The notes under the pieces: generated by a model
Told to the model about the DNA's origin: nothing
Databases searched by the model: none
Seen by the model: only the letters and a program-made list of their open reading frames with translations
Assembly: GCF_014203835.1 (NCBI RefSeq)
Contig: NZ_JACHJW010000001.1
Span: 5,220,501-5,284,500, forward strand
Reading direction: 5' to 3'
Length of the DNA: 64,000 nt
Origin: Micromonospora polyrhachis
Lineage (GTDB): Bacteria; Actinomycetota; Actinomycetes; Mycobacteriales; Micromonosporaceae
In this document: positions 25,511 to 34,720 of the stretch, piece after piece
Layout of the letters: each line of letters starts with the position of its first letter
Position numbering within the stretch: the first letter of the stretch is position 1
Position numbers and translations under genes: made by a program

Positions 25511-26368
25511 TCAGAAGGTGTGTTCGGCGGCGGGGAACTGCCCGTCGCGTACCTCGTCGGCGTAGCGGCGGGTGGCGTCGGTGAGCACCCCGGCCAGGTC
25601 GGCGTACCGCTTGACGAACCGGGGTGCCCGGCCGCCGCGTAGGCCCGCCATGTCCTGCCAGACCAGCACCTGCGCGTCGGTGTCCGGGCCGGCACCGATG
25701 CCCACCGTCGGGATCGGCACCTCGTGGGTGACCCGCTTGGCCACCTCACCCGGCACCATCTCCAGCACCACCGAGAAGGCACCCGCCTCGACCACCGCCT
25801 GCGCGTCGGCGAGTACGTCCGCAGCGGCCTCGCCCCGGCCCTGCACCCGGTAGCCGCCGATGGTGTGCTCCCGCTGCGGCGTGAACCCGATGTGCGCCAT
25901 GACCGGGATGCCGGCACCGGTGATGGCCGCGATCTGTGCCGCGAAGCGCCGACCGCCCTCCAGCTTCACCGCGTGGCAGCCGCCCTCCTTCATGAACCGC
26001 ACCGCCGTGCGCAGCGCCTGGGTCGGCCCCTCCTCGTACGAGCCGAACGGCAGGTCACCGACGACCAGCGTCTGCTTCGTCGCCCGGACCACCGCCCGGA
26101 CCAGCGGCAGCAGGTCCTCGACGGTCACCGGCACCGTGGTCTCGTAGCCGAAGACGTTGTTGGCCGCGGAGTCGCCGACCAGCAGCACCGGGATCCCCGC
26201 CTGGTCGAAGATCGCAGCCGTGTACTGGTCGTACGAGGTGAGCATCGCCCAGCGCTCGCCGCGCTCCTTGGCGGCGAGCAGGTCGCGGGTGCGTACCCGC
26301 CGGGTTGCCGGCCCGCCGTACAGCGTCGGCACCTCGGCCGGTGCGGGGGTGACCCCTGACTCGGACAT
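25511..26368 (-). CDS. panB: 3-methyl-2-oxobutanoate hydroxymethyltransferase
   Basis: ATG 26368 follows GAGGAGTTCCAC. The 285-residue protein makes ketopantoate from alpha-ketoisovalerate and methylene-tetrahydrofolate, the first committed step to pantothenate and CoA. Family motifs are clear: [33 protein letters not shown] (metal-binding Asp), [24 protein letters not shown] (catalytic Glu) and [20 protein letters not shown]. Length is normal. nadE lies upstream on the same strand, 167 bases away, and panB lies near glnA2 in M. tuberculosis as well (Rv2225 and Rv2222c). Confidence 0.95.
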   Translation of the reverse strand: MSESGVTPAPAEVPTLYGGPATRRVRTRDLLAAKERGERWAMLTSYDQYTAAIFDQAGIPVLLVGDSAANNVFGYETTVPVTVEDLLPLVRAVVRATKQTLVVGDLPFGSYEEGPTQALRTAVRFMKEGGCHAVKLEGGRRFAAQIAAITGAGIPVMAHIGFTPQREHTIGGYRVQGRGEAAADVLADAQAVVEAGAFSVVLEMVPGEVAKRVTHEVPIPTVGIGAGPDTDAQVLVWQDMAGLRGGRAPRFVKRYADLAGVLTDATRRYADEVRDGQFPAAEHTF

Positions 26369-26535
26369 GTGGAACTCCTCTCGCCCTCGAGGCCGCGTTC
26401 GCGGTCCCCGGGTTCTGCGCCGATCGTCGCACCGCAGCGGCCGGACAGGGCAGAGTCGAGTGGAAGTTCTCACAACCCGATCGAAACGCCGACGGCCAGA
26501 CCGGCGACCGGCCAGACCGGCCAGATCGGCGACGG

Positions 26536-28311
26536 TCAGGAGCCGTGCTCGCGCCAGCGGTTGGTGATGGGCAGTCGCCGGTCCCGACCGAATGCCTTGA
26601 TCGAGGTCTTGGTGCCGGGGGCCGACTGGCGGCGCTTGTATTCGGCGAGGTCGACCATGCGCAGCACCCGGTCCACCACCGCCGGGTCGTGTCCGGTCGC
26701 GATCAGCCCGTCCCGGCCCAGGTCACCGTCGACGTAGCCGATCAGGATCGGGTCGAGTTCGGAATACTCCGGCAGGGTGTCGCTGTCGAGCTGGCCGGGG
26801 CTCAGCTCGGCGCTGGGCGGCTTGCCGATCGAGTTCTCCGGGATCGGCGGCTGCTCGCCGCGCCGGGTCGCGTCCTCGTTGCGCCACCGGGCCAGCTTCC
26901 AGACCAGCGTCTTCCATACGTCCTTGATCGGGTTGAAACCACCCACCGAGTCGCCGTAGAGGGTGGAGTAGCCGACCGCCAGCTCGCTCTTGTTGCCGGT
27001 GGTGAGGACGAGATGCCCCTCCTGGTTCGACAGCGCCATCAGCAGCACGCCGCGTACCCGGGCCTGGAGGTTCTCCACCGCCACCCCGGCCAGCGACAGG
27101 TTGGCCAGGAAGCTGTCCACCATCGGCTGGATCGGTTCCACCCGGTAGTCCAGGCCGGTGCGTTCGGCCAGGTCGGCGGCGTCGCTGCGGGAATGCTCCG
27201 ACGAGTGCTGGCTCGGCATCGACACCCCGACCACCCGGTCGGGACCGAGCGCGTCCACCGCGATGGCCGCCACGACCGCCGAGTCGATGCCGCCGGAGAG
27301 ACCGAGCACCACCGAGGGAAAGCCGTTCTTGTTGACGTAGTCGCGTAGGCCGACCACCAGCGCCTGCCAGATCTCGGCCTCGTCGGTGACCGGCTTCTCG
27401 ATCGTGCCGATGGCCGGCGGTCCCGCCGGAGCGGGCAGTGCTCCGGTGACCGGGATCCGGGCGATCCGCATCCCGGCCGGGTCGTCGGCTGGCGGCTCCT
27501 CGGTGGCTGGGCGCGCGACGTCCGCCGCCGGCAGTTCCAGATCGTGTACGACCAGCTGCTCGATGAACCGGGGCGCCCGGGTCAGCAGCGTCCCGTCCGG
27601 CGTGACGATCATCGAGTCACCGTCGAAGACCAGCTCGTCCTGTCCGCCGACCAGGTTGACGTACGCCACGGCGGCCCCGGCCTCGGCGGCCCGGCGACGC
27701 ACCAGCGGCAGTCGTACGTCGTCCTTGTTCAGCTCGTACGGCGAGCCGTTGACGCTGACGACCAGGCCGACACCGGCCCGGCGGGCGGCGGTGAACGGGC
27801 CGCCGGCCTGCCAGATGTCCTCACAGATGGTCAGCGCGACGTCCACCTCGCCGACGCGGATCACGGTCAGCGTGTCACCGGGGGTGAAGTAGCGGTCCTC
27901 GTCGAAGACGCCGTAGTTGGGCAGGTGGTGCTTGAAGTAGGTGGCCACCACCCGGCCGGTGTGCAGTACGGCCAGCGCGTTGCGCGGCCCCTTGCCCGCC
28001 ACGGACCGGACGCTGTCCGCGGGCGGACCGTCAGCGTCGAGGTAGCCGACCAGCACCGGCACCTCGCCCAGCCCGTCGGCTGCCAGATCGGTGGCGAGCT
28101 GGTGCATGGCGGCCCGGGAGGCGGTCACGAAGGACTCCCGGAAGACCAGGTCCTCCACCGGGTAACCGGTCAACGTCATCTCGGGGAAGGCGACGAGTTG
28201 TGCGCCCGCGTCCGCAGCGGTACGGGTCCATCGGCGGACCAGTTCGGCGTTACCGGACAGATCACCCACGGTCGTGTTGACCTGGGCGAGAGCGAGGCGC
28301 AAGGTCGGCAT
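26536..28311 (-). CDS. nadE: Glutamine-hydrolysing NAD+ synthase
   Basis: ATG 28311 ([20 protein letters not shown]) is used although the frame stays open upstream through the 35-bp repeat. The 591-residue enzyme converts deamido-NAD to NAD+ with ammonia from glutamine. The N-terminal nitrilase-type glutaminase (about 1-270) has the Glu in [11 protein letters not shown], Lys in [13 protein letters not shown] and Cys in LTICEDIWQ. The C-terminal synthetase (from about 330) has the P-loop [20 protein letters not shown], and [19 protein letters not shown]. It is divergent from glnA2; the shared upstream region holds the 35-bp tandem repeat. Confidence 0.95.
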   Translation of the reverse strand: MPTLRLALAQVNTTVGDLSGNAELVRRWTRTAADAGAQLVAFPEMTLTGYPVEDLVFRESFVTASRAAMHQLATDLAADGLGEVPVLVGYLDADGPPADSVRSVAGKGPRNALAVLHTGRVVATYFKHHLPNYGVFDEDRYFTPGDTLTVIRVGEVDVALTICEDIWQAGGPFTAARRAGVGLVVSVNGSPYELNKDDVRLPLVRRRAAEAGAAVAYVNLVGGQDELVFDGDSMIVTPDGTLLTRAPRFIEQLVVHDLELPAADVARPATEEPPADDPAGMRIARIPVTGALPAPAGPPAIGTIEKPVTDEAEIWQALVVGLRDYVNKNGFPSVVLGLSGGIDSAVVAAIAVDALGPDRVVGVSMPSQHSSEHSRSDAADLAERTGLDYRVEPIQPMVDSFLANLSLAGVAVENLQARVRGVLLMALSNQEGHLVLTTGNKSELAVGYSTLYGDSVGGFNPIKDVWKTLVWKLARWRNEDATRRGEQPPIPENSIGKPPSAELSPGQLDSDTLPEYSELDPILIGYVDGDLGRDGLIATGHDPAVVDRVLRMVDLAEYKRRQSAPGTKTSIKAFGRDRRLPITNRWREHGS

Positions 28312-28345
28312 CACCTCATCTTGCCGTACGTGATCCGACCCGGCA

Positions 28346-28533
28346 GATCGGAGCCGGCTGTGCCGGCTTCCACCCGGGCAGATCGGAGCCGGCCGTGCCG
28401 GCTTCCACCCGGGCAGATCGGAGCCGGCCGTGCCGGCTTCCACCCGGGCAGATCGGAGTCGGCTGTGCCGGCTTCCACCCGGGCAGATCGGAGTCGGCTG
28501 TGCCGGCTTCCACCCGGGCAGATCGGAGCCGGG
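28346..28533. repeat. Tandem array of a 35-bp unit in the nadE-glnA2 promoter region
   Basis: Five full copies (starting 28346, 28381, 28416, 28451, 28486) and a 13-base partial copy of a unit beginning GATCGGAGCCGGCTGTGCCG. Differences are C/T changes at two positions. Each unit contains the inverted repeat AGCCGGC-TG-TGCCGGCT and could form a hairpin. There are no unique spacers and no cas genes, so this is not a CRISPR array. It starts 34 bases from the nadE start codon. Confidence 0.95.
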
Positions 28534-28700
28534 CCCGGCGGGTCGCGCCCCCGTACAGTGGTGCCGGGTGTGGCCGGCGTAACGTCGGCGTAATCAGGGC
28601 GGTGGAGACTGGGCGGTCAAGCTGCCCGACGCCCACCCCCCCGGTCGGAGGTGAGCGCCCGGCCGGTCTGGTACGAGCAGAGTTGTCGCGAGGGGTGGAA

Positions 28701-30050
28701 GTGGACCGTCAGCAGGAGTTCGTGCTCCGTACGCTGGAGGAACGGGACATCCGTTTCGTTCGGCTGTGGTTCACCGACGTGCTGGGCACGCTGAAGAGCG
28801 TCTCGGTGGCGCCGGCCGAGCTGGAGGCCGCGTTCGCCGAGGGCATCGGTTTCGACGGCTCGGCCATCGAGGGCTTCGCCCGGGTCTTCGAATCCGACAT
28901 GGTCGCCATGCCCGACCCGACCACCTTCCAGGTCTTCCCGTTCGAGGGTGGGGGCAGCGGCGAAAGCGCCCGGATGTTCTGCGACATCCTGCTCCCCGAC
29001 GGTAGCCCCTCCTGGGCCGACCCTCGGCACGTGCTGCGTCGGGCGCTGTCCCGGGCCGCCGAGAAGGGGTTCACCTTCTACACCCACCCCGAGATCGAGT
29101 TCTTCCTCCTGGAGGACGGCCCCACCGACGGGTCGGTCCCGGTACCGGTCGACGCGGGCGGCTACTTCGAGCACACCACGCACGCCGTTGCCCGGGACTT
29201 CCGCCGGCAGGCGGTGTTGGCGCTGGAGCGGATCGGCATCTCGGTGGAATACAGCCACCACGAGGTGGCCCCCGGCCAGCAGGAGATCGACCTGCGCTAC
29301 GCCGACGCGCTCACTACCGCCGACAACATCATGACCTTCCGGCACGTGGTCAAGGAGGTGGCGCTCTCGCACGGCGTACGGGCCTCGTTCATGCCCAAGC
29401 CCTTCACCGACCAGCCGGGCAGCGGCATGCACACCCACCTGTCGCTCTTCGAGGGGGAACGTAACGCGTTCCACGACGCCGGTGACCCGATGAAACTTTC
29501 CAAGGTCGGCCGGGCCTTCATCGCCGGCCTGCTCACCCACGCCCGGGAATACACGGCGGTCACCAACCAGTGGGTCAACTCCTACAAGCGGCTCTTCCCG
29601 CAGGCGCTGCCGGACCGGATCACCGAGTCCCCGGCGTACGTCTGCTGGGGGCACCTCAACCGCTCCGCGCTGGTGCGGGTGCCGGCGTACGGCAAGCCGA
29701 ACTCGGCCCGGGTGGAGGTGCGCTCGCTCGACTCGGCCGCCAACCCCTACCTGGCCTTCGCCGTGATGCTCGGTGCCGGCCTCAAGGGCATCGAGGAGGG
29801 CTACGAGCTGCCGCCGGGGGCCGAGGACGACGTGTGGTCGCTGTCCAACGCCGAGCGCAAGGCGATGGGGTACGAGTCGCTGCCGGAGGACCTGGCCGAG
29901 GCGATCGACGTGATGGCCGGTTCGGAGCTGGTGGCCGAGGTGCTCGGCGAGCACGTCTTCGACTTCTTCCTGCGTAACAAGCGCTCCGAGTGGGAGCAGT
30001 ACCGCCGGGTGGTCACCCCGTACGAGCGGGAGCGCTATCTGGCACTCTGA
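28701..30050 (+). CDS. glnA2: Glutamine synthetase, class I-alpha (GlnA2-type)
   Basis: GTG 28701 (VDRQQEFVLRTLEERDIRFV) is preferred over a GTG two codons upstream because M. tuberculosis GlnA2 (Rv2222c) begins MDRQKEFVLRTLEERDIRF. The 449-residue enzyme joins ammonia to glutamate using ATP. Visible motifs: FDGSAIEGFARVFESDM, FYTHPEIEFFLL (metal Glu), GQQEIDLRYADAL, GMHTHLSLFEG, NRSALVRVPAYGK and RVEVRSLDSAANPYL. The adenylylation site of class I-beta enzymes (NLYDLP) is absent; the matching place reads GYELPPGAEDD. It is therefore the alpha type, not controlled by GlnE. A GNAT gene starts 4 bases after its stop. Confidence 0.93.
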   Translation: MDRQQEFVLRTLEERDIRFVRLWFTDVLGTLKSVSVAPAELEAAFAEGIGFDGSAIEGFARVFESDMVAMPDPTTFQVFPFEGGGSGESARMFCDILLPDGSPSWADPRHVLRRALSRAAEKGFTFYTHPEIEFFLLEDGPTDGSVPVPVDAGGYFEHTTHAVARDFRRQAVLALERIGISVEYSHHEVAPGQQEIDLRYADALTTADNIMTFRHVVKEVALSHGVRASFMPKPFTDQPGSGMHTHLSLFEGERNAFHDAGDPMKLSKVGRAFIAGLLTHAREYTAVTNQWVNSYKRLFPQALPDRITESPAYVCWGHLNRSALVRVPAYGKPNSARVEVRSLDSAANPYLAFAVMLGAGLKGIEEGYELPPGAEDDVWSLSNAERKAMGYESLPEDLAEAIDVMAGSELVAEVLGEHVFDFFLRNKRSEWEQYRRVVTPYERERYLAL

Positions 30051-30054
30051 GCCG

Positions 30055-30606
30055 ATGTTCGCTATCCCTCTCGGCGACGACGCCGTACTGCGCCCCCTCG
30101 AACCGTGGCAGGCCGAGGAGTTCGCGGCCGACCTTGACCGGGCCCGGGAGCACATCGCCCCCTGGGTCGGGCCGAGTTTCGTGGCCACCGGCGTGGCCGG
30201 GGCCCGCGAGGTCCTGCAACGCTACGCGGACAAGCAGGCCAAGGACGACGCCCGGATCTACGGGATCTGGCGGGACGGGGTGCTCGTCGGCGGCACGCTC
30301 TTCGTCTCGGTGAACGCGGCGGCCGGGGTGTGCGAGGTTGGCTGCTGGCTGGAACCGGCCGCCGAGGGGCGGGGGTTGATCACCCGCGCGGTCAGCCACA
30401 TGATCGACTGGGCGGTCGAGGTGCGGGGCATCACCCGGGTCGAGTGGGTGACGAAGTCGGCCAACACCCGCAGCCGTAACGTCGCGAAGCGGTTGGGCAT
30501 GAGCCTGGACGGGGTGCTGCGGCAGTCCGTGCCGGCCGACGCCAATGGCGTACGGGCCGATCAGGAAGTCTGGTCGGTGCTCGCCGACGAGTGGCGCAGC
30601 CGCTGA
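30055..30606 (+). CDS. GNAT-family N-acetyltransferase (RimJ/RimL-like)
   Basis: 183 residues starting 4 bases after the glnA2 stop, so it is in the glnA2 transcript. It has ALRPLEPWQAEEFAADL-like N-terminal sequence, GTLFVSVNAAAGVCEVGCWL, the CoA-binding segment EGRGLITRAVSHMIDWAV and the RimL-type motif SANTRSRNVAKRLGMSLDGV. It may acetylate ribosomal protein N-termini or a small molecule; the substrate is unknown. It ends before a clear terminator. Confidence 0.87.
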   Translation: MFAIPLGDDAVLRPLEPWQAEEFAADLDRAREHIAPWVGPSFVATGVAGAREVLQRYADKQAKDDARIYGIWRDGVLVGGTLFVSVNAAAGVCEVGCWLEPAAEGRGLITRAVSHMIDWAVEVRGITRVEWVTKSANTRSRNVAKRLGMSLDGVLRQSVPADANGVRADQEVWSVLADEWRSR

Positions 30607-30614
30607 GGCGGTGT

Positions 30615-30650
30615 GCCGGCTGACGCACGAGGGATCGCACGTCAGCCGGC
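30615..30650. terminator. Terminator after the glnA2-GNAT operon
   Basis: Perfect 11-base arms GCCGGCTGACG (30615-30625) and CGTCAGCCGGC (30640-30650). It also marks where the truncated P450 sequence loses its coding character. Confidence 0.75.
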
Positions 30651-30729
30651 GCAACGGCAGTCTGTCTTCTGGTTGGCGCAGCCAGGCCGCGGCCGGCATC
30701 GGCGAGTCCGTTCCGGCCGTTGCCGAGCG

Positions 30730-31324
30730 CGGCGGCGGCGAGTTCCGCGAACGCGGTCATCGCCATCCCCACCTCCTCGGGGTCGTCGCTGTACATACGG
30801 CGGCAGGCTGAGATGGCCTGGTCGACCCGGTCGAGCGGCACACCGAGTACGTCGCAGACGACGGTGAGCGGGAACCGGGTGGTGAAGTCCACCATCAGGT
30901 CGACAGGTTCACCGGTGGTGGCGAGCGTGGCGAGCAGTGTGCGGGCGATCGTCGTGATCCGCTCGGAGTAGTCACCCATTCGCCGAGCGGTGAAGAGCGG
31001 AGCGTGTGCGCGGCGCAGTTGCTCGTGGGCCGGGCCGTCGAGGGTGGTGAGCGAGGGTTGCGTGGCGGCGGACGGTTCGAGAGCGGCGATCCGCGGATCC
31101 CAGTCCACCGGCGCGTACGCGGGGTCCTTCACGATGTGCGGGTGGGTGAGGACCGTCCGGGCCAACGCGTAGTCGGTGATGATCCAGACTGGGCCGCCGG
31201 CTGGGGCGTCGGCGCGGACGATCGGACCGATGGCGCGGAGCACGGCGTGGGCGGGGTGAGGTTCGCCGATGCCGCGGACGGTGACGGCGAACGGGTCGAT
31301 GTCGGTGTGCGGTGCGTCGGACAT
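30730..31324 (-). pseudogene. Cytochrome P450, N-terminal half only
   Basis: ATG 31324 shares its A with the stop of the MFS gene (TGATG), so the two are translationally coupled. About 198 codons match the first half of an actinobacterial CYP: GPIVRADAPAGGPVWIITDY, LTTLDGPAHEQLRRAHAPLF (the helix C heme-contact region), FTARRMGDYSERI and FPLTVVCDVLGVPLDRVDQA. Homology stops near FAELAAAALG. The I helix (AGxxT), ExxR motif and heme-binding cysteine loop are missing; the frame continues meaninglessly into the antisense of the GNAT gene. It cannot be a working monooxygenase. Confidence 0.85.
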
Positions 31325-32982
31325 CAGGCTCCTTGGCGGCTGATGGGGCGCGGCGGGGTAGCGGCTGTGGACCGGTCCGGTTCCGGTGTGGACCGATCCG
31401 GCACGGAAGGGGCGGCGTTGGTGGGGATGGCGACTGTGGCGATGAGCCCGAGCAGGAGGAGACCGGCGGCGAGGTAGCCGATGAGGGTGATTCCTTCGGT
31501 CATCGCCAGCTGGGCCGCGTCGGCGACCACGGTGGTCTGCGGATTGGCGGCGAGGGCCGCGATCGCCGACCCCGCACTGTCGGTGACGGTGTCGGTGAAG
31601 CGGTCGGACTCCGTGGTCGACATGCCGGTGGCGGTGAGGAGTTGTCCGAGCTTGGTGCCGAGGGTGCTGAAGAAAGCTGTGGTGAGTACCGCGATTCCCA
31701 GCGCGGATCCCAGTTGCCGTGCGGCGCTCTGGATACCGGATGCCTGACCGGCGCTGTGGGCGGGAACGTCGGCGAGGACGACGTTGGTGACCTGAGCGGT
31801 GGCGAACCCGACGCCGACGCCGTAGAGCAGCAGGGCCAGTGCGATCGGCCACCAGGGGCTGTCGGTGGTGGCGACGAGTGCCAGTCCGGCGAGGCCGGCG
31901 ATTTCGAGGACCAGCCCGAGGCGGACCAGCCCGAGGGAGCTGAACCTGGCGGTCATCCCGAAACTGGCGCTGCTGGCGAGGAAGCTCCCGACGGCCAGGG
32001 GGACCAGGGCGAGGCCGGCCTGTAGCACGCTGTAGTCGAGGGTGAACTGTAGCCACAGCGGGAGCACCGCGATGATGCCGAACTCGCCCAGCCCGATGAT
32101 CAGAGTCGCGATGTTGCCGTTGCGGAAGGAGCGGACCGAGAAGAGGCGGGTGTCGACCAGAGCCCGCGTGGTGTCGCCACTCCGGACGAGGATCGCCTGC
32201 CGTCGGGCGAATCCGAGCAGTGTCAGGACAGCCAGGACCAGGGCGACCAGAACGGGGGAAGGCCCGGCGTCCCAGGTGAAGCCGAGGATGCTCAGCGGCT
32301 CGACGCTGCCGAGCCAGCCCAGGGTGCGTCCCTCGATGAGTCCGAAGGCGAGCAGGCCAAGCCCGAGAACCGAGAGGACCGCCCCGATGACGTCGATGCG
32401 TCCACGGGTCCGGGGGGAGGGCGCGAGGAATGCCAGTGCGCCGAGGAAGATCAGTACGGTGAAGGGGACGTTGATGCCGAACGCCCAGCGCCATGAGGTG
32501 TCCTCGGCGAGCCAGCCGCCCAGCAGCGGGCCGAGCGCTGAGGCCGCGCCGATGGTCGAGCCCCAGACCGCGAACGCCTGGCCGCGTGCCTTTCCGGTAA
32601 AGGTCGCGTTCACCAGGGACAGGGAGGTCGGCACGATCATGGCTGCCCCCACTCCCTGCAGGAAGCGGGCCAGGACGAGCAGGCCGCCAGTGGGTGCCAG
32701 GCCGGCCAGCATGCTGGTGGCGCCGAAGACCACGACACCGGCGAGGAAGATCCGGCGGGCACCGAGTAGGTCCGCCAATCGGCCGACCAGCAGGAGCAGC
32801 GCCGCGACGACGATGGCGTAGGACTCCTGGATCCACTGTGCCTCGGCGGAGTCGACGGCCAGGTCCTCGATGATCGGAGGGATGATCACATTGACGATGG
32901 TGGTGTCCACCACGATCAGCGCCATGCCCAGGGAGATGACGACCAGACCGAGCCATCGGTGGGCGGGGGAAGGGGAAAGCAC
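31324..32982 (-). CDS. MFS drug efflux transporter (DHA2, 14-TMS)
   Basis: GTG 32982 (VLSPSPAHRWLGLVVISLGM) is chosen because GGAGG lies 7 bases upstream; an ATG at 33012 lies inside the likely operator. The 552-residue protein has about 14 transmembrane helices and DHA2 motifs: VVDTTIVNVIIPPIIEDL (motif D1), GRLADLLGARRIF (motif A) and a motif-C-like GAASALGPLLGGWLAED. It probably exports a drug or natural product by proton antiport. The P450 fragment follows in the same operon and a MarR regulator is divergent, the classic layout of a regulated efflux pump. Confidence 0.9.
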   Translation of the reverse strand: MLSPSPAHRWLGLVVISLGMALIVVDTTIVNVIIPPIIEDLAVDSAEAQWIQESYAIVVAALLLLVGRLADLLGARRIFLAGVVVFGATSMLAGLAPTGGLLVLARFLQGVGAAMIVPTSLSLVNATFTGKARGQAFAVWGSTIGAASALGPLLGGWLAEDTSWRWAFGINVPFTVLIFLGALAFLAPSPRTRGRIDVIGAVLSVLGLGLLAFGLIEGRTLGWLGSVEPLSILGFTWDAGPSPVLVALVLAVLTLLGFARRQAILVRSGDTTRALVDTRLFSVRSFRNGNIATLIIGLGEFGIIAVLPLWLQFTLDYSVLQAGLALVPLAVGSFLASSASFGMTARFSSLGLVRLGLVLEIAGLAGLALVATTDSPWWPIALALLLYGVGVGFATAQVTNVVLADVPAHSAGQASGIQSAARQLGSALGIAVLTTAFFSTLGTKLGQLLTATGMSTTESDRFTDTVTDSAGSAIAALAANPQTTVVADAAQLAMTEGITLIGYLAAGLLLLGLIATVAIPTNAAPSVPDRSTPEPDRSTAATPPRPISRQGA

Positions 32983-33003
32983 CTGATTGCCTCCACGGTA
33001 AAG

Positions 33004-33022
33004 TAACTTCATGGTGAAGCTA
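33004..33022. promoter_or_regulatory. Inverted-repeat operator for the MarR/MFS pair
   Basis: TAACTTCA-TGG-TGAAGCTA, arms matching at 7 of 8 positions, between the divergent MFS (start 32982) and MarR (start 33106) genes. Size and place fit a MarR site overlapping the efflux promoter. Confidence 0.6.
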
Positions 33023-33105
33023 TCTGCCGGGTCGGTAGGTTGTCAAAGCGCCCGTCGCTGGCGTACGTGGCACGAGAGGAAGGCAGCGGCCAGATGGAGG
33101 AACCG

Positions 33106-33582
33106 ATGACTGGCGGTGTCGCGGCACAGCGCGAACGGCTGGCGGAAGGACTCAGGGCCTACGGCGCGAGCTTCACCGAGCTGGGCCGCCGGTTCGCCAC
33201 CCTGTTGGGCGTACACTCCACCGACGCCTTCGCACTCTGGGAGATCGCCTCCGCCGAGGCGAGGGGGACCCCGCTGTCGCCAGCCCAGCTCAGCCGGCGC
33301 ATCTCACTCTCCTCGGGGGCCATGACCGCGCTGCTGAACCGCCTTGAAAAGGCCGGGTACGTCTCCCGTACCCGGGAACACACCGACCGGCGGATCGTCA
33401 CCCTGCGCAGCAGCGTGCAGGCCAGGGAGGTCGCCGACGAATTCTTCAGATCCGTCAACGAACGCCAGGACGCCATCCTGTCGCAGTACCCACCCGAGGT
33501 GCTAGAGCGGTTCCAGGAACTCCTCGACCAGCTGGGTGCCACCGTGGACGAGGCGCTCACCGAGCAGGTACGCCAGACCTGA
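33106..33582 (+). CDS. MarR-family transcriptional regulator
   Basis: ATG 33106 follows GGAGGAACCG; an ATG at 33094 is an alternative. The 158-residue product has a winged helix-turn-helix core: LSPAQLSRRISLSSGAMTAL (recognition helix), LLNRLEKAGYVSRTREHTDR and a wing ending RRIVTLRSS, between N- and C-terminal dimerisation helices. It most likely represses the divergent MFS-P450 operon and is released by a substrate of the pump. Confidence 0.88.
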   Translation: MTGGVAAQRERLAEGLRAYGASFTELGRRFATLLGVHSTDAFALWEIASAEARGTPLSPAQLSRRISLSSGAMTALLNRLEKAGYVSRTREHTDRRIVTLRSSVQAREVADEFFRSVNERQDAILSQYPPEVLERFQELLDQLGATVDEALTEQVRQT

Positions 33583-33704
33583 CCGGCGTAGGTAGCCCAC
33601 CGGATACCACCGTGGGGATTAGCCACGCCGCCGGGTAGTACCTGGGAGCTACCCACAGGTGTGGACCGTAGCGGGACGCCGAACAGGGGTGATGATCCAT
33701 AACG

Positions 33705-33740
33705 TCGGTACCGAAGAACACGACTGATCTTCGGTACCGA
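33705..33740. promoter_or_regulatory. Perfect 13-bp inverted repeat before a hydrolase gene
   Basis: Arms TCGGTACCGAAGA (33705-33717) and TCTTCGGTACCGA (33728-33740) with a 10-base loop, ending 11 bases before the ATG at 33752. Each arm contains its own palindrome TCGGTACCGA. It could be a double operator site or an RNA hairpin next to the ribosome binding site AAAGGAA. Confidence 0.7.
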
Positions 33741-33751
33741 AAGGAACTCCC

Positions 33752-34720
33752 ATGGCGTCCCGCATCCGCACCGACCGCTGGCGTCGCTTTCTGTACTCGG
33801 CGTTCGTCGCCGTGTCGGTGACGGTGCCGATGGTGGGCGCGGCCCGTCCCGGGGCGGTCCCGACACCCGCGCCGCTGGCCCTCGCGCCGTTGCGGGCCGG
33901 AGTGTGCGCAGACATCGTCGGACGGTATGCCATCAACCTCGACGGCATCCGAGCGACCGAGCAGATGGCGACCGACCATGGTGACCGGAGCCGGGCGGCG
34001 GTGCTGCGTACCATGGCGGACCCGACGCGGCAGTTCCTGTCCTTCGACGGCCGCGACGGCGGGCGCACCGTGGAGGTCTTCGGCGACCTGTGCCGGGCCG
34101 AGCGGATCGCCGTACTGGTCCCCGGCGCGGACACCAACCTGGACAGTTACCAGCGTCTTCCGGCCGACGCCGAGGCGCTACACCGGGAGTTGGGCGACCG
34201 GATCGCCGTGGTCGCCTGGCTCGGCTATCGGACACCGGCAACGATCAGCCCCCAGGTGTTGACGCCAGGGCGGGCCGCCGACGGCGCTGCGGAACTGCGT
34301 ACGTTCATCCGGGAGCTGGGCGTCGCCGCGCCGGACGCGCGGGTCGCCCTGGTCTGCCACTCCTACGGGACCGTGGTCTGCGCCCAGGCCGCGCCCGGAC
34401 TGCAAGTCGCGGATATCGTCCTGTACGGCAGCCCCGGCACCGGGGTCGACGATGTCGCCGGACTGCGGACCTCGGCCACTGTCTGGGCGGGCCGCAGCAC
34501 CGGCGACTGGATCGACAACGTGCCGCACCTGCGGCTCCGGCTGCCCTTCGCCACCATCGGGCTCGGCGCCGACCCCGTCTCGCCACCCTTCGGTGCCCGG
34601 ATCTTCGCGGCGGGCGACGGCGGCCACAGCGACTACCTGAAACCCGGGTCGGTGTCGTTGCGCAGTATCGCCCAGATCGTCGCCGGGGAAGGTCCGGCTG
34701 AGGAGCGCGGACATGCGTGA
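33752..34720 (+). CDS. Secreted alpha/beta hydrolase (DUF1023-like)
   Basis: 322 residues with an N-terminal signal (basic MASRIRTDRWRRF then a hydrophobic FVAVSVTVPMVGA). It has IAVLVPGADTNLDSY, the nucleophile elbow ALVCHSYGTVVCA (C-H-S-Y-G), the strand ADIVLYGSPGTGVDD and a C-terminal GDGGHSDYLKPGS with the likely catalytic His. This pattern is that of actinobacterial DUF1023 hydrolases. The substrate is unknown. It overlaps the downstream acyltransferase gene by 8 bases, and the inverted repeat just upstream suggests specific regulation. Confidence 0.85.
   Translation: MASRIRTDRWRRFLYSAFVAVSVTVPMVGAARPGAVPTPAPLALAPLRAGVCADIVGRYAINLDGIRATEQMATDHGDRSRAAVLRTMADPTRQFLSFDGRDGGRTVEVFGDLCRAERIAVLVPGADTNLDSYQRLPADAEALHRELGDRIAVVAWLGYRTPATISPQVLTPGRAADGAAELRTFIRELGVAAPDARVALVCHSYGTVVCAQAAPGLQVADIVLYGSPGTGVDDVAGLRTSATVWAGRSTGDWIDNVPHLRLRLPFATIGLGADPVSPPFGARIFAAGDGGHSDYLKPGSVSLRSIAQIVAGEGPAEERGHA

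Noticed and set aside
28346-28533. Possible CRISPR array
   Set aside because: The 35-bp units are directly adjacent with no spacers, and no cas gene is present.
30431-32956. An 841-codon minus-strand frame covering P450, MFS and GNAT sequence
   Set aside because: Most of it is the wrong frame of the MFS gene, with Arg/Pro-rich composition. Only the segment from 31324 to about 30730 is real P450 coding.
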